64,000 bases of DNA from Dialister histaminiformans (GCF_900103425.1 NZ_FMXA01000005.1:1-64000); one strand, 5' to 3'; positions 25,530 to 35,617 are shown, numbered from the stretch's first letter. Numbers and translations: made by a program. Notes: generated by a model not told the origin, from the letters alone.

Positions 25530-26570
25530 ATGAAACGTTTGGCGTCAGTGCTGTTATTTCTGGGCATAGCGGTACTTGTGTTCGGGTCGGTTATCCTGTA
25601 TATGGAAAAGGCAGCAAGGCAGAGGGCTAATGATGTAGCATCTACGCGTTTTATACGTGTATATACGGATATGCCTGCGGATTTTATTCAGACGGTGGGG
25701 CAGGCATTTGCCAGAAAAGAAAAAATAAACATCGTTGTGGTTCCGCTCACTACCCGTCAGATACTGGATAGCACTCTGCGTTCTGATAATATGGGGGATG
25801 TGGTGATTACTTCACAGGAAGTACTCCAGCAGCTTTCGGAAAAGAAAGAACTGGCTCCATATTCTTCACCCGCTTCCGACACAGTAATGCATCAGTATCG
25901 TGCAGAAAATGATACCTGGACCGGTATCTGGATAGACCCGGTGGTATTTGCAGTGAACAGAGATTTCTATGCAGAGAATCCTGATTACATATATACATGG
26001 GATAATGTGGTCACATCACCGATGACACGTCTTTCCGTCACCGATTTTGTTTCTTCCTCCGAGGCGGAAGATTTGCTTTACAGCATGTCAGAACGTTTTG
26101 GGGAAGATGGGGCTATCGGTCGACTTGCCTATGCAGGAACACATATTGTGCAGTATGGAAAATTCCTTTCCACGCCTGCACGTATGGTGGCAATGGATAA
26201 GGCGGACATTGGGATTTCCAGCTTCAATGAAGTGATGCGGGTCAAGAATGAGCATCTGCCCATTGCTGTTGTTTATCCAGATGATGGACAGCCATGGTAT
26301 CTTTATGGTATAGGTATTTTCTCTGATGCAGCCCATAAGCCGGATGCCAGAAGATTCGTGGACTGGCTGCTTACGGGAAAGACACTGGATAAGGCAATGA
26401 ATGCCTCCGATACATACTACCTGTCTACCAATGAACTGAGGCGGGATAAGGATGAGCGTGGACATTTGCTGAGTTTATGGAATTTAAAAAAGGTTTTTGT
26501 TAAAACGGGTCGTGACAGCCTGAAAAAACGCTGGGTGACTCAGGTTAGATTTGCAAGAGATACGGAGTAA
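25530..26570 (+). CDS. Membrane-anchored extracellular solute-binding protein
   Basis: A 346-residue protein with one N-terminal hydrophobic helix (LASVLLFLGIAVLVFGSVILYME) after Lys-Arg and no lipobox Cys. It is therefore either an anchored or a cleaved exported protein. The rest looks like a type II periplasmic binding protein of the iron/thiamine/spermidine kind: an early VYTDMPADF strand, WTGIWIDPVVFAVNRDF, and DARRFVDWLLTGKTLDKAM near the end. No permease or ATPase gene is near. It sits inside the ftsK-rodZ-rimO-recA block, 5 bases before rimO. Ligand and role are unknown; a function in envelope or division processes is possible but only inferred from position. Confidence 0.7.
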   Translation: MKRLASVLLFLGIAVLVFGSVILYMEKAARQRANDVASTRFIRVYTDMPADFIQTVGQAFARKEKINIVVVPLTTRQILDSTLRSDNMGDVVITSQEVLQQLSEKKELAPYSSPASDTVMHQYRAENDTWTGIWIDPVVFAVNRDFYAENPDYIYTWDNVVTSPMTRLSVTDFVSSSEAEDLLYSMSERFGEDGAIGRLAYAGTHIVQYGKFLSTPARMVAMDKADIGISSFNEVMRVKNEHLPIAVVYPDDGQPWYLYGIGIFSDAAHKPDARRFVDWLLTGKTLDKAMNASDTYYLSTNELRRDKDERGHLLSLWNLKKVFVKTGRDSLKKRWVTQVRFARDTE

Positions 26571-26574
26571 CTAA

Positions 26575-27909
26575 ATGAAAAAAATTGGATTCATCAGCCT
26601 TGGCTGCTCAAAAAATCTGGTAGATACCGAAATGATGATTGGGCTTATGGAAAAGGCCGGCTACGAAATGACTGAAGATTTGAATGAAGCAAATGTTATC
26701 ATTATCAACACCTGTACGTTTATTGATGCGGCAAAGGATGAATCGGTACAGACACTGCTTCAGGCAACAGAATATAAGAAAAACGGTAAATGTGAAAAAC
26801 TTGTGGCCGCCGGCTGCCTGTCCCAGCAGTTCCAGGAAGGACTGGCCAGAGAGATCCCGGAACTGGACGTACTGCTCGGTACTGAATCCTGGTCAAAGAT
26901 TCTTGATGCGGTTAATGAGTCTTATCGCACCGGCAAGCAGGTTAACTGTTTTGACAGCGCTCCATGTGAACATGAAGAATTAATACCACGTCAGCTGGTG
27001 ACTCCAAAGTATACGGCCTATGTGAAGATTGCAGAAGGATGTAATAATGGATGCACATTCTGCTATATTCCTTATGTGAGAGGCAAGGCAAGGAGTCGTC
27101 CGATTCCCTCGGTAGTACACGAAGTAAAGCGCCTGGCGGCACAGGGAGTAAAGGAATTCAACCTGATTGCTCAGGATCTCAGCTATTATGGTAGAGATCT
27201 GGGAGATGGAACGAATCTGGCAGGGCTCCTGAGAGAACTGGTCAAAGTGGAAGGAGTAAAGTGGATTCGTCTGTTCTATATGTATCCAACTTATTTTACA
27301 GATGAACTGCTTGACCTTATTACCAGAGAAAAGAAAATCTGCAAATATGTGGATATTCCGCTGCAGCATATCAGCGATTCCGTTCTGAAGAGAATGCATC
27401 GCAGGGATACAAAAGAAAGCATTTATGCCCTGCTGGGTAAGCTGCGCGCAGCTTCTCCACGGATTACACTCCGCACTACCCTTATGGTAGGATTCCCGGG
27501 AGAAACAGAAGCGGACTTCCAGGAACTCTGTGATTTCATCCGGGAAGTTAAATTTGATGATATGGGTGCATTTAAGTATTCTCCTCAGGATGGAACACCA
27601 GCTGCACGAATGGCGGACCAGATTCCGGAAGATGTCAAAGAAGACCGTTATCATCGATTGATGTCTGTTCAGGCTGAAATTTCTGAGGAAAACGACAGAA
27701 ACCTGATTGGAACAGAAACGGAAGTGCTGGTGGAAGAACTGGTGGACAATGGAGATGGACTGGTTGCCAAAGGACGTGCTGAATTCCAGGCACCGGAAGT
27801 AGATGGTAATGTATATATCGAAAATCCAGGGGATTTAAAGCCTGGTGATTTCTGCAAAGTACGCATTGTCGATGGATATGCGTATGATCTGATTGCGAAC
27901 AGAATCTGA
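26575..27909 (+). CDS. rimO: Ribosomal protein S12 methylthiotransferase RimO
   Basis: A 444-residue radical SAM enzyme that adds a methylthio group to an aspartate of ribosomal protein S12. Order: N-terminal UPF0004 domain with its cysteines (SLGCSKNLVD, NTCTF, AAGCLSQ) for the auxiliary cluster, the radical SAM motif CNNGCTFCYIP, and a C-terminal TRAM domain (TEVLVEELVDNGDGLVAKGR). GCSKNLVDTE and CNNGCTFC distinguish RimO from its relative MiaB. The ATG is 5 bases after the preceding stop, with GGAG upstream. Confidence 0.94.
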   Translation: MKKIGFISLGCSKNLVDTEMMIGLMEKAGYEMTEDLNEANVIIINTCTFIDAAKDESVQTLLQATEYKKNGKCEKLVAAGCLSQQFQEGLAREIPELDVLLGTESWSKILDAVNESYRTGKQVNCFDSAPCEHEELIPRQLVTPKYTAYVKIAEGCNNGCTFCYIPYVRGKARSRPIPSVVHEVKRLAAQGVKEFNLIAQDLSYYGRDLGDGTNLAGLLRELVKVEGVKWIRLFYMYPTYFTDELLDLITREKKICKYVDIPLQHISDSVLKRMHRRDTKESIYALLGKLRAASPRITLRTTLMVGFPGETEADFQELCDFIREVKFDDMGAFKYSPQDGTPAARMADQIPEDVKEDRYHRLMSVQAEISEENDRNLIGTETEVLVEELVDNGDGLVAKGRAEFQAPEVDGNVYIENPGDLKPGDFCKVRIVDGYAYDLIANRI

Positions 27910-27933
27910 TTCATCCGGTAAAGAGGCGATATC

Positions 27934-29187
27934 ATGATTGTTGAAATCATTACCACGGGAACGGAACTCCTTCTGGGAGAGATTGTGAACGAAAACAGCT
28001 GCTGGCTGGCACGTTTTCTCAATGAACACGGATATACGGTGGCATACATGACAACCGTGGGAGATAATCCTGATCGTATGAAAAATGCATTTATCACTGC
28101 ATTGGGAAGGGCGGATATTGTTATTACTTCCGGAGGACTGGGGTCCACATTGGGGGATATAACCAAAAAGGCGGGGGCCAGTGCGATGGGACTGTCCCTG
28201 GTGCATGTGGAATCAGAATATAAGAGGTTGTGCGCCCATTATGAACATATAGGGCGCCCAATGAGCCCGCAGCTGGACCGGCAGGCCTGGTTCTGTAAAG
28301 GGGCATTCATTCTGAAGAACGATGTGGGGACAGCCAGCGGATCGGCGGTAACGTACAATGGAAAGACGCTGATTCATCTTCCCGGACCGCCTTTTGAGAT
28401 GAAAATCATGGCACAGCGTTATATGATGCCATGGATGGAAAAGCGCTTTGGAAATCAGGGGATTATCCGCTCAGTGGTCCTCTCTGTCACCGGAATGGGA
28501 GAACCTCAGGTGGAGTCACTGCTTATGGATCTGCTGAAAAAGCAGTCCAATCCAACCATTGCCCTGCTGGCAAGACCGGGATTTATTGCCGTCCGGGTTA
28601 CAGCCTGGGGGAAAGATGGCGAAGAGGCGCTGGACCGGATGGAACCGGTTATCCGGGAAATTGAAAAACGAATTCCGGAACATACTACAGTGAGAGAACA
28701 GGGAATCCATCCGGTTCTGGCAGAAGAACTGAAAAAGAGAGAGCTGGTTCTGTGTGCAGCTGAATCCTGCACAGGCGGACTTATTGGCAAACTGATGACG
28801 GATTATCCGGGAAGTTCTTCTTATTTCAAAGGTTCCTGTGTCACCTACTGGAATGAAGCCAAAGAACACATTCTGGGAGTGAAAAAGGAAACTCTGGATA
28901 AATATACGGCGGTGAGCGCAGAAACTGCCCGTGAAATGGCCGAAGGGGCAAGAAAGCTTTATGGGGCCCACCTGGCTGTTTCCACCACCGGCTATGCAGG
29001 GCCAGGCCAAGGAGAGAGGGGCGAAGATCCCGGCCTGGTGTATATCGCAGTTTCCGGTGAAGCAGGAACCCGGGTGTATAAGGAAAAATTTCTGGGAGAC
29101 CGGAATAATGTAAGGATGGGTGCGGCAGAAAAAGCTATGTACCGCGTGTGGCAATACATTCATTTATTTAATATAAGGAGGCAATGA
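27934..29187 (+). CDS. cinA: CinA-type nicotinamide-nucleotide amidase
   Basis: A 417-residue two-domain protein. The N-terminal MoaB-like COG1058 domain ([18 protein letters not shown]) usually acts as an ADP-ribose/nucleotide pyrophosphatase. The C-terminal domain ([31 protein letters not shown]) is the nicotinamide-mononucleotide deamidase of NAD salvage. The N-terminal motif usually reads GGLGPT-x-DD; here it is GGLGSTLGD, with Pro and one Asp replaced, so the first activity may be altered. The cinA-recA order is the usual Firmicute one; recA follows after one base. Confidence 0.9.
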   Translation: MIVEIITTGTELLLGEIVNENSCWLARFLNEHGYTVAYMTTVGDNPDRMKNAFITALGRADIVITSGGLGSTLGDITKKAGASAMGLSLVHVESEYKRLCAHYEHIGRPMSPQLDRQAWFCKGAFILKNDVGTASGSAVTYNGKTLIHLPGPPFEMKIMAQRYMMPWMEKRFGNQGIIRSVVLSVTGMGEPQVESLLMDLLKKQSNPTIALLARPGFIAVRVTAWGKDGEEALDRMEPVIREIEKRIPEHTTVREQGIHPVLAEELKKRELVLCAAESCTGGLIGKLMTDYPGSSSYFKGSCVTYWNEAKEHILGVKKETLDKYTAVSAETAREMAEGARKLYGAHLAVSTTGYAGPGQGERGEDPGLVYIAVSGEAGTRVYKEKFLGDRNNVRMGAAEKAMYRVWQYIHLFNIRRQ

Positions 29188-29188
29188 G

Positions 29189-30265
29189 ATGGCTAAAGTC
29201 CATGATGCAGGTGTAAACACCGGCGAAGCAGGAAAGAAGAAAGCGTTGGAAAGTGCATTACACCACATTGAAAAGGAATTCGGTACCGGGGCAATTATGC
29301 GCCTTGGTGATCTGGGGACCAGAATGAATATTGAAGTCATTCCTACTGGATCACTGGCACTGGACATTGCTGTAGGGGTAGGGGGATACCCGAGAGGCCG
29401 TGTTATTGAAATTTACGGACCGGAATCATCCGGTAAGACAACACTGGCACTTCATGCTATCGCAGAAGCGCAGAAAGAAGGCGGAGTGGCCGCGTTTATC
29501 GATGCGGAACATGCTCTCGATCCTATTTATGCGCACAATCTGGGCGTAGACACAAAGAATCTCCTTATTTCCCAGCCTGACAGTGGTGAACAGGCACTGA
29601 GCATCTGTGAAGCCCTGGTAAGAAGCGGCGCAGTGGATATGGTGGTTATTGACTCTGTAGCGGCACTGGTACCGAAGCAGGAAATTGACGGGGACATCAG
29701 CGATCAGTCCGTAGGTCTTCAGGCGCGTCTCATGAGTAAGGCGCTCAGAAAACTTACCGGTATTATCAGCAAATCCAGAACTATCGTCATATTCATTAAC
29801 CAGATCCGTGAAAAGGTTGGGGTTATGTTTGGTAACCCGGAAACGACCACCGGCGGACGGGCACTGAAGTTCTATGCGTCCATGCGTATTGAAATCCGAC
29901 GTGGGGAAGCGATTAAGAATGGTACAGAAATCCTTGGGAACAGAACCAGGGCCAAGGTAGTTAAGAACAAGGTGGCACCGCCATTCCGTGTCGCTGAATT
30001 TGATATCATGTATGGTCAGGGCATTTCCAGAGAAGGCACATTGCTGGATATTGCATCCAACATGGAAATCATTAAAAAGAGCGGCGCATGGTATTCCTAT
30101 AATGGGGACAGAATCGGCCAGGGCAGAGAAAATGCCAAACGCTATCTGAAAGAACATCCGGAAGTATCGGCTGAAATCGATAAGATTGTAAGAGATACCC
30201 TGGTGGTAGAACCAGAACCGTTCGAAGATACGGTGATTGCAAAGAATGAAGAAGACAACGAATAA
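29189..30265 (+). CDS. recA: Recombinase RecA
   Basis: A 358-residue strand-exchange ATPase and LexA co-protease. Walker A is GPESSGKTT, Walker B is [10 protein letters not shown], loop L1/L2 regions are visible ([21 protein letters not shown] and [20 protein letters not shown]), and [14 protein letters not shown] is the family signature. The length is typical. AAGGAGG stands 8 bases before the ATG and overlaps the cinA end, so the two are coupled. I see no obvious LexA box ahead of it. Confidence 0.97.
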   Translation: MAKVHDAGVNTGEAGKKKALESALHHIEKEFGTGAIMRLGDLGTRMNIEVIPTGSLALDIAVGVGGYPRGRVIEIYGPESSGKTTLALHAIAEAQKEGGVAAFIDAEHALDPIYAHNLGVDTKNLLISQPDSGEQALSICEALVRSGAVDMVVIDSVAALVPKQEIDGDISDQSVGLQARLMSKALRKLTGIISKSRTIVIFINQIREKVGVMFGNPETTTGGRALKFYASMRIEIRRGEAIKNGTEILGNRTRAKVVKNKVAPPFRVAEFDIMYGQGISREGTLLDIASNMEIIKKSGAWYSYNGDRIGQGRENAKRYLKEHPEVSAEIDKIVRDTLVVEPEPFEDTVIAKNEEDNE

Positions 30266-30707
30266 AAAGGCATTCGACGCAGCGCTGTCCATGCTTGGCT
30301 ATCGTTCCTACTCTGAAACCGAAATACGTACAAAACTCAGACGGAAAGGGTATGAAGAGGAAAAAATCGCGGAGGCAATAGACAGGCTGATACAGTATGG
30401 TTATCTGAATGACAGAGTACTGGGAGATGAAGTCTTCGAAGCGATAAAGAATAAGGGGATTTACGGTGATGCATATATCCATCGAAAGCTGGCACAGCGG
30501 GGACTTTCTTCTGACAGACATCTTTCTCGGGGCGAAGAAGAAACGGCGGCCCGCCGCATTCTGGAGGCTAAGATCCGCGTGAGCCCGGAAGCGGCTGGCA
30601 ATCCGAAGCGGCTGGCCGGGTTCCTGGTGCGCCGTGGATTTCCCGTGTATCTTATAATGGACATACTGACTGACTATACGGCCTGTGAAGAAAACGAACC
30701 GTGGTAA
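30246..30707 (+). CDS. recX: Regulatory protein RecX
   Basis: A 153-residue RecX protein, built of three-helix repeats that insert in the groove of RecA filaments and modulate their activity. Typical lines are [44 protein letters not shown] and the later [14 protein letters not shown] choose ATG 30246; it overlaps the recA end by 20 bases and lacks a clear ribosome site, so translation probably depends on ribosomes finishing recA. A TTG three codons earlier is the alternative. A terminator follows at 30747. Confidence 0.85.
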   Translation: MKKTTNKKAFDAALSMLGYRSYSETEIRTKLRRKGYEEEKIAEAIDRLIQYGYLNDRVLGDEVFEAIKNKGIYGDAYIHRKLAQRGLSSDRHLSRGEEETAARRILEAKIRVSPEAAGNPKRLAGFLVRRGFPVYLIMDILTDYTACEENEPW

Positions 30708-30746
30708 AGAAAAATACGGGACGTTTTCTGCACAGGAATGAAGAAG

Positions 30747-30789
30747 AGACCTTTCTGCTTTCTTACAGGAGAGCAGGAAGGTCTTTTTG
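30747..30789 (+). terminator. Terminator of the ftsK-recX operon
   Basis: AGACCTTTCTGC (30747-30758) pairs with GCAGGAAGGTCT (30773-30784, one G-T pair) and is followed by T5. Confidence 0.85.
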
Positions 30790-31022
30790 TGTTTTCCAGG
30801 TGGATAATAAGTCGAAAGTCAAAGATAAAAATCAAAAAGTTTAAAATAAAAGTTAAAAAATCTGGAAAATTCTGATATCTAATAGCTGAAAAAATCCGAC
30901 AAATACTAGTAAAATAGCATAAAATCAAAAAGTCTAATTTTCTTTAATAAAACTATTGACTTTTAAACTTTCGAATAATATAATGTATACAACGATAAGG
31001 AAGAAAGGAGGCAGGAGGAACG
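30790..31022 (+). promoter_or_regulatory. AT-rich leader with promoter of the ctsR operon
   Basis: TTGACT (30956-30961), a 17-base spacer and TATAAT (30979-30984) make a near-consensus promoter. The A-rich stretch before it holds several AGTCAAA-like heptads (AGTCGAA directly followed by AGTCAAA near 30811-30825; ATTGACT over the -35 box), similar to the CtsR half-site RGTCAAA. None forms the full RGTCAAA-NAN-RGTCAAA pair, so the operator is tentative. Confidence 0.6.
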
Positions 31023-31529
31023 ATGTTGTCAGATCAGATAGAGCAGCTGATACTTCAGCTTATGGATAAACAGAACGATGGTCCTGTGACATTAAGCCGA
31101 AATGAGCTGGCCGACTATTTAGGATGTGCGCCATCGCAGGTGACATATGTGATTAATACCCGCTTTACACCTAATCGGGACTATGTTGTGGAATCCAGGA
31201 GAGGGAATGGAGGCTATATCCGTATTTCCCTGTCTCCTAAAGGAAAGACTCGGACTAAGGAGGCCGAAAGTAAAAGCAGAACATCCAGTGATAAGCGTAA
31301 GACAGAGGGGACTTCCGGAAAAGAAACATATTCGTCTGTAGAGAAAGATGTGCTGGGATATTTCCGGATGATCAGACATTGCGGAGTTATTTCCGAAAGA
31401 GAATTTAAACTCATTACCTGTATGCTTGAGTCGTTATTTACTGTGTGCCCTGAAAACAGGGAGACGGAACTTATGCATGCATTGGTTAAGAATGTGAATA
31501 CCATTTTGAGAGAAGGGGATAATATATGA
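31023..31529 (+). CDS. ctsR: Class III heat-shock repressor CtsR
   Basis: A 168-residue dimeric repressor of clp genes. The N-terminal winged helix shows LSRNELADYLGCAPSQVTYVINTRFTPNRDYVVESRRGNGGYIRI; the C-terminal half is the McsA/McsB/ClpC-interacting part. In Bacillus the wing has a tetraglycine loop (RGGGGY) that senses heat; here the second glycine is Asn (RGNGGY). The Arg before the loop, a target of McsB in Bacillus, is kept. It heads ctsR-mcsA-mcsB-clpC and its TGA overlaps the mcsA ATG. Autoregulation is expected. Confidence 0.92.
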   Translation: MLSDQIEQLILQLMDKQNDGPVTLSRNELADYLGCAPSQVTYVINTRFTPNRDYVVESRRGNGGYIRISLSPKGKTRTKEAESKSRTSSDKRKTEGTSGKETYSSVEKDVLGYFRMIRHCGVISEREFKLITCMLESLFTVCPENRETELMHALVKNVNTILREGDNI

Positions 31530-32089
31530 TTTGTGAACGTTGTCATAAAAAGGAAGCTACCGTACACATTACGGAAGTACTGAATGGGAACAGAACTGAA
31601 AAACATCTGTGTCAGGATTGTGCGGCTCAGGAAAAGGGCATGCATTTTAAGCAGGATTTTTTCAGTGATCCGTTTACCAACTTTTTCGGCAGAGACAGTT
31701 TGTTTGACCGGCTCTGGGGAAATGGGAATGAACGGCTGACAGGCAGCCTGTCCTGTCCATCCTGTGGAACAACTTATCAGGATTTCAGACAGTCGGGCAA
31801 GCTGGGGTGCCCATCCTGCTACGAAGCATTCCGTGAAAAACTCCGTCCTCTGTTTCAGCAGGCAGGCGGTTCGCATAACCACACCGGAAAAGGTCCAAAG
31901 ATTTCCATTTCTACGGATGGGGATGCGGATACGTCAGGCCGCGTAAAGAATCCAGAGGCTGAAAAGAAGGTTTCTCCTGAAGTTGCGGAACTGAATAAGA
32001 AACTGCAGCAGTGTATTAAAGAGGAACGGTATGAGGACGCAGCCAGAATCAGGGATGAGATTAAGAAGATATCTGGAGGAGAGGCATAA
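31526..32089 (+). CDS. mcsA: McsA, activator/adaptor of McsB
   Basis: A 187-residue zinc-binding protein. Two cysteine pairs lie at the N-terminus (CERCHKKEA and CQDCAA) and two in the middle (SCPSCGTTY and GCPSCYEAF). A C-terminal UVR coiled segment follows (LNKKLQQCIKEERYEDAARIRDEIKKI). In Bacillus McsA activates the McsB arginine kinase and links it to ClpC and CtsR. All zinc ligands are intact and the length matches. It overlaps ctsR (ATGA) and mcsB (one base), so the operon is tightly coupled. Confidence 0.92.
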   Translation: MICERCHKKEATVHITEVLNGNRTEKHLCQDCAAQEKGMHFKQDFFSDPFTNFFGRDSLFDRLWGNGNERLTGSLSCPSCGTTYQDFRQSGKLGCPSCYEAFREKLRPLFQQAGGSHNHTGKGPKISISTDGDADTSGRVKNPEAEKKVSPEVAELNKKLQQCIKEERYEDAARIRDEIKKISGGEA

Positions 32090-33138
32090 TGATAGTAAAA
32101 GAGTGGCTGGATAAAGAAGATAATTCCAACAGCGAGTGGAATTCCATCGTTCAGACACGGTTGAAGCTGGCCCGGAATATGGCAGGGATACCATTTCCGG
32201 ATAATATGACTACCGCAGAGGCTGCGGAAGTGAATGACAAGGTCAGCCAGGTTGTGCAGAAGTGGAATGAAACCGGGTCGGTAAAGTTTACTCCGGTATC
32301 GGTATCAGCCCTGTCGGAAGGAGAAAAGAACCTTCTTCTGGAAAGCGGAATTGATTTTCCGGAGAGCGGAAACAGCCAGTGGAGAAAGTTGTATCTTTCA
32401 GATTCCTGGGGTATGGCTATCCTCACCAATGGGGATGACCATTTCACCGCCTGGGCGTTATCCCATGATGGCAATCTGACGGAAACCTGGGAAAAGTTGT
32501 CAAAGCTGGATGATTTTTTCAGTCAGTATATACCATTTGCCTTTGACCATGAATTTGGTTATCTTACCGCTTCGCCGCTTATGGCCGGGACCGGGTTATC
32601 TGTCCGGGAAACGGTGTTTATTCCGGGAATCAGTCAGCTTCGTCAGATTGAAAATCTGGCAGGTAAACTGGCCCGGAGTGGATACCGGATTGGTGCCATG
32701 GAACGAAGCGCGTCGGAATTCTTTCCGTTTTATGTGATTGAGAACAGTTATTCCATGGGCGTTTCTGAAAAAGGGCTCTGCAACCGTTTGGAAGAGGCGA
32801 ACAAGAATATTGAATTCGTTGAGGACAAGGCCTGGAATACATGGTATTCAGCTCATGAAGAACTCTGTAAGGATAAGGCGTGGAGAGCTATAGGCACGCT
32901 TTCCTACGCAAGAAGCCTTCCGTACAGGGAAGGGGTAGAGTGTTTTGCCTGGATTTACAATGGCATCCGCCATAAACTTCTCCCGGCACAGACAAAGGCA
33001 AAGTGCCTGCAGCTGCTGAAAATGCTTTCTACATCCTATGTGGAACAGAAAGTACAGCAGGAGGGGCTCTCTGAAAAAGACAGCAATCGATGGAGAGCCG
33101 TTATCGTAAGAGAATTTATTAAAGCAATGAACATATAA
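32089..33138 (+). CDS. mcsB: McsB-like protein, probable arginine-kinase pseudoenzyme
   Basis: A 349-residue phosphagen-kinase-fold protein in the mcsB position. The fold aligns without gaps to the remembered Bacillus McsB over residues 118-182 (for example FGYLTASPLMAGTGL against RGYLTSCPTNVGTGL), but key residues differ: Arg125 to Thr, Cys167-Pro-Thr-Asn to Ser-Pro-Leu-Met, Arg176 to Ser, Arg207 and Glu212 both lost, Glu121 to Asp, and SSR to QTR. These hold ATP phosphates or activate the target arginine. Family membership is clear from LARN, GTGL, length and context. I infer a catalytically weak or dead adaptor that still bridges McsA, CtsR and ClpC. Confidence 0.8.
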   Translation: MIVKEWLDKEDNSNSEWNSIVQTRLKLARNMAGIPFPDNMTTAEAAEVNDKVSQVVQKWNETGSVKFTPVSVSALSEGEKNLLLESGIDFPESGNSQWRKLYLSDSWGMAILTNGDDHFTAWALSHDGNLTETWEKLSKLDDFFSQYIPFAFDHEFGYLTASPLMAGTGLSVRETVFIPGISQLRQIENLAGKLARSGYRIGAMERSASEFFPFYVIENSYSMGVSEKGLCNRLEEANKNIEFVEDKAWNTWYSAHEELCKDKAWRAIGTLSYARSLPYREGVECFAWIYNGIRHKLLPAQTKAKCLQLLKMLSTSYVEQKVQQEGLSEKDSNRWRAVIVREFIKAMNI

Positions 33139-33154
33139 ACAAGGAGGGGTATAT

Positions 33155-35560
33155 ATGGATCAGAGATTTACGGATGGGGTAAAAAACGCATGGAGGTTTG
33201 CTATCGCTGAAGCGCAGAAACTGGGCAGTGAATACGTAGGGGTTGAACATCTGCTCATGGGGATTGCCAGTGAAAAGGATAGCGCCGGCGGCAAGATTCT
33301 TCATTCCTTTGGAATTACCCCGGAAAAGATTGAACAGCTGCTTGGAGGAGCTCATACCAGCTTCTTTAACCGCGAACTGTACATTGCGCCGCGTACGAAG
33401 AGGGTACTGGAACTGGCAGCTGCAGAAGCTAATGAATTGGGGAATAACTATGTAGGTACGGAGCATCTTCTTCTGGCTATACTGCGTGAAGGTGATGGGA
33501 TGACCATGAGCATTCTGGAACGTTTCGGTGTAACCGAAGAAAAAATGCAAAAGGCATTTGAAACCGTTATGAATGAATCCGGTAAAGGAGGAGACTCAGC
33601 AACATTGGGCGATCTCAGTGATTATGCAATCGATCTTAACGAACGGGCTAAGCAGGGGAAGATTGATCCGGTCATTGGCAGAACCAATGAAATCAACCGG
33701 GTTATTCAAATTCTGTCCCGTCGTAACAAGAACAACCCGGTTCTGATTGGTGAACCAGGGGTTGGTAAGACAGCCATTGCGGAAGGACTGGCACAGAGAA
33801 TTGTTGAAAATGACGTTCCTGAAATTCTTAAGAACTGCCATATTATTTCTCTCAATATGTCCTCTATGGTTGCCGGTACCAAGTACAGAGGTGAATTTGA
33901 AGAACGACTGAAGAAAGTCATTGAAGAAGTGAAGAAACATCCGGAATGGATTCTCTTCATTGATGAACTGCATACGCTGGTAGGGGCAGGTGCAACAGAA
34001 GGCTCTATGGATGCTGCCAATATTATGAAGCCGGCTCTGGCCAGAGGCGAACTCCGCTGCATTGGTGCTACCACATTGAAGGAATACAAGAAGTACATTG
34101 AAAAGGATGCAGCTCTGGAACGTCGTTTCCAGCCGGTAAAGGTAGGCGAGCCAACCAACGAAGAAACCGTGCAGATTCTGCAGGGACTCCGTGATAAATA
34201 TGAAGCTTTCCACAAGGTAAAGATTCCGGATGAAGCCATTAAGGAAGCCGTAAGATTGTCTTCCCGCTACATCACGGACCGTTTCCAGCCGGATAAGGCC
34301 ATTGACGTAATCGATGAAGCCGCTGCCAAGATTCGCATGGAAGCTTCTTCCGCGCCAAAAGGATTGAAGCAGAAGGAAGATGAACTGGCGAATATCCAGA
34401 AGGAAAAGGAAGCCGCTGTTTCCGCGCAGAACTTTGAAAAGGCAGCCGTCTACAGAGATCAGGCAAAGAAACTTTCCGATGAAATTGAAAATCTGAAGAA
34501 GGACTGGAAGGGGGCGGACCAGGATCATCTGGCCGTTACTCCAGAAGACATTGCCGAAGTTGTGGCTAAGTGGACCGGTATTCCGCTGCAGAACCTTACA
34601 CAGAGTGATTCGGAACGTCTGCTTCACCTGGAAGATGAACTCCATAAGAGAGTGGTTGGCCAGGAAGAAGCTGTACATGCAGTGGCTAAGGCTATCCGTC
34701 GTGCAAGAGCCGGCATGAAGGATCCACATCGTCCGATTGGTTCCTTTATGTTCCTCGGTACTACCGGTGTAGGTAAGACCGAACTGGCAAAGGCACTGGC
34801 TGAATGTATGTTTGGCAGTGAAAAGGCACTGATTCGTTTCGATATGTCGGAATTCATGGAGAAACACGAAGTGTCCCGTCTCGTCGGAGCACCTCCAGGA
34901 TATGTTGGTTATGATGAAGGCGGTCAGCTGACAGACGCTGTTCGTAAGAATCCATATTCTGTCATTCTGTTTGATGAAGTGGAAAAGGCACATGCCGATT
35001 TCTTTAATATCCTTCTCCAGGTACTGGATGATGGCCGTCTTACCGATGGTCAGGGCCGTACGGTAGACTTTACCAATACGGTTATCATCATGACCAGTAA
35101 TCTTGGTTCTACTCTTCTGAGAGAACATACCAAGAGCATGGGCTTTACAGCAGAACACAAGGAAGGGGAAACCACTGACTTTGAAGAAATCAAGGGGAAG
35201 ATTATGGATACGGTTAAGAGAACATTCCGTCCGGAATTTATCAACCGTATTGATGAAATCATTGTCTTCCATCCACTGACCGAAGACGATCTGAAGAAGA
35301 TTGTAAGACTGCTTATGGTCAAAGTAGAAAAGAAGATGGATTCCATGCATGTGGCTCTTAAGGTTTCTGATAAAGCCTTTGAACAGATTATCAAGGATGG
35401 GACCGATGTGGAGTATGGTGCAAGACCACTCAGAAGAACTATTCAGCGCGAAGTGGAAGATGCTATCGCTGAATTGATTCTTGAAGGTACCCTGAAGGGC
35501 AAGAACACCCTGCACATTGATGTGGACGACAAGGGTAAACTGGTATTTACAGCCGACTAA
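33155..35560 (+). CDS. clpC: ATP-dependent protease ATPase subunit ClpC
   Basis: An 801-residue Hsp100 unfoldase that feeds ClpP. The double N-domain carries [11 protein letters not shown] and [11 protein letters not shown], whose glutamates match the phosphoarginine receptors Glu32 and Glu106 of Bacillus ClpC. AAA1 has [13 protein letters not shown]-containing coiled-coil middle domain (about residues 405-455) binds adaptors. AAA2 has GTTGVGKTE. The loop SMGFT matches the ClpP-docking [LIV]GF loop. AAGGAGGGG precedes the ATG. It is the last gene of the ctsR operon and is followed by a hairpin. Confidence 0.96.
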   Translation: MDQRFTDGVKNAWRFAIAEAQKLGSEYVGVEHLLMGIASEKDSAGGKILHSFGITPEKIEQLLGGAHTSFFNRELYIAPRTKRVLELAAAEANELGNNYVGTEHLLLAILREGDGMTMSILERFGVTEEKMQKAFETVMNESGKGGDSATLGDLSDYAIDLNERAKQGKIDPVIGRTNEINRVIQILSRRNKNNPVLIGEPGVGKTAIAEGLAQRIVENDVPEILKNCHIISLNMSSMVAGTKYRGEFEERLKKVIEEVKKHPEWILFIDELHTLVGAGATEGSMDAANIMKPALARGELRCIGATTLKEYKKYIEKDAALERRFQPVKVGEPTNEETVQILQGLRDKYEAFHKVKIPDEAIKEAVRLSSRYITDRFQPDKAIDVIDEAAAKIRMEASSAPKGLKQKEDELANIQKEKEAAVSAQNFEKAAVYRDQAKKLSDEIENLKKDWKGADQDHLAVTPEDIAEVVAKWTGIPLQNLTQSDSERLLHLEDELHKRVVGQEEAVHAVAKAIRRARAGMKDPHRPIGSFMFLGTTGVGKTELAKALAECMFGSEKALIRFDMSEFMEKHEVSRLVGAPPGYVGYDEGGQLTDAVRKNPYSVILFDEVEKAHADFFNILLQVLDDGRLTDGQGRTVDFTNTVIIMTSNLGSTLLREHTKSMGFTAEHKEGETTDFEEIKGKIMDTVKRTFRPEFINRIDEIIVFHPLTEDDLKKIVRLLMVKVEKKMDSMHVALKVSDKAFEQIIKDGTDVEYGARPLRRTIQREVEDAIAELILEGTLKGKNTLHIDVDDKGKLVFTAD

Positions 35561-35585
35561 GTTTTCCTGAAAGTTCATGTATAAT

Positions 35586-35617
35586 AAAGAGGTACGGAGC
35601 AGATCCGTACCTCTTTG
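35586..35617 (+). terminator. Hairpin between clpC and radA
   Basis: A perfect 13-bp stem (35586-35598 with 35604-35616) ends in CTCTTTG. Its T run is short, so it may terminate only partly and let some transcripts reach radA, whose ATG lies 20 bases downstream. Confidence 0.65.

Noticed and set aside
30806-30960. Complete CtsR operator in the ctsR leader
   Set aside because: Several AGTCAAA-like heptads occur, but none pairs with the correct 3-base spacing; reported only as tentative.
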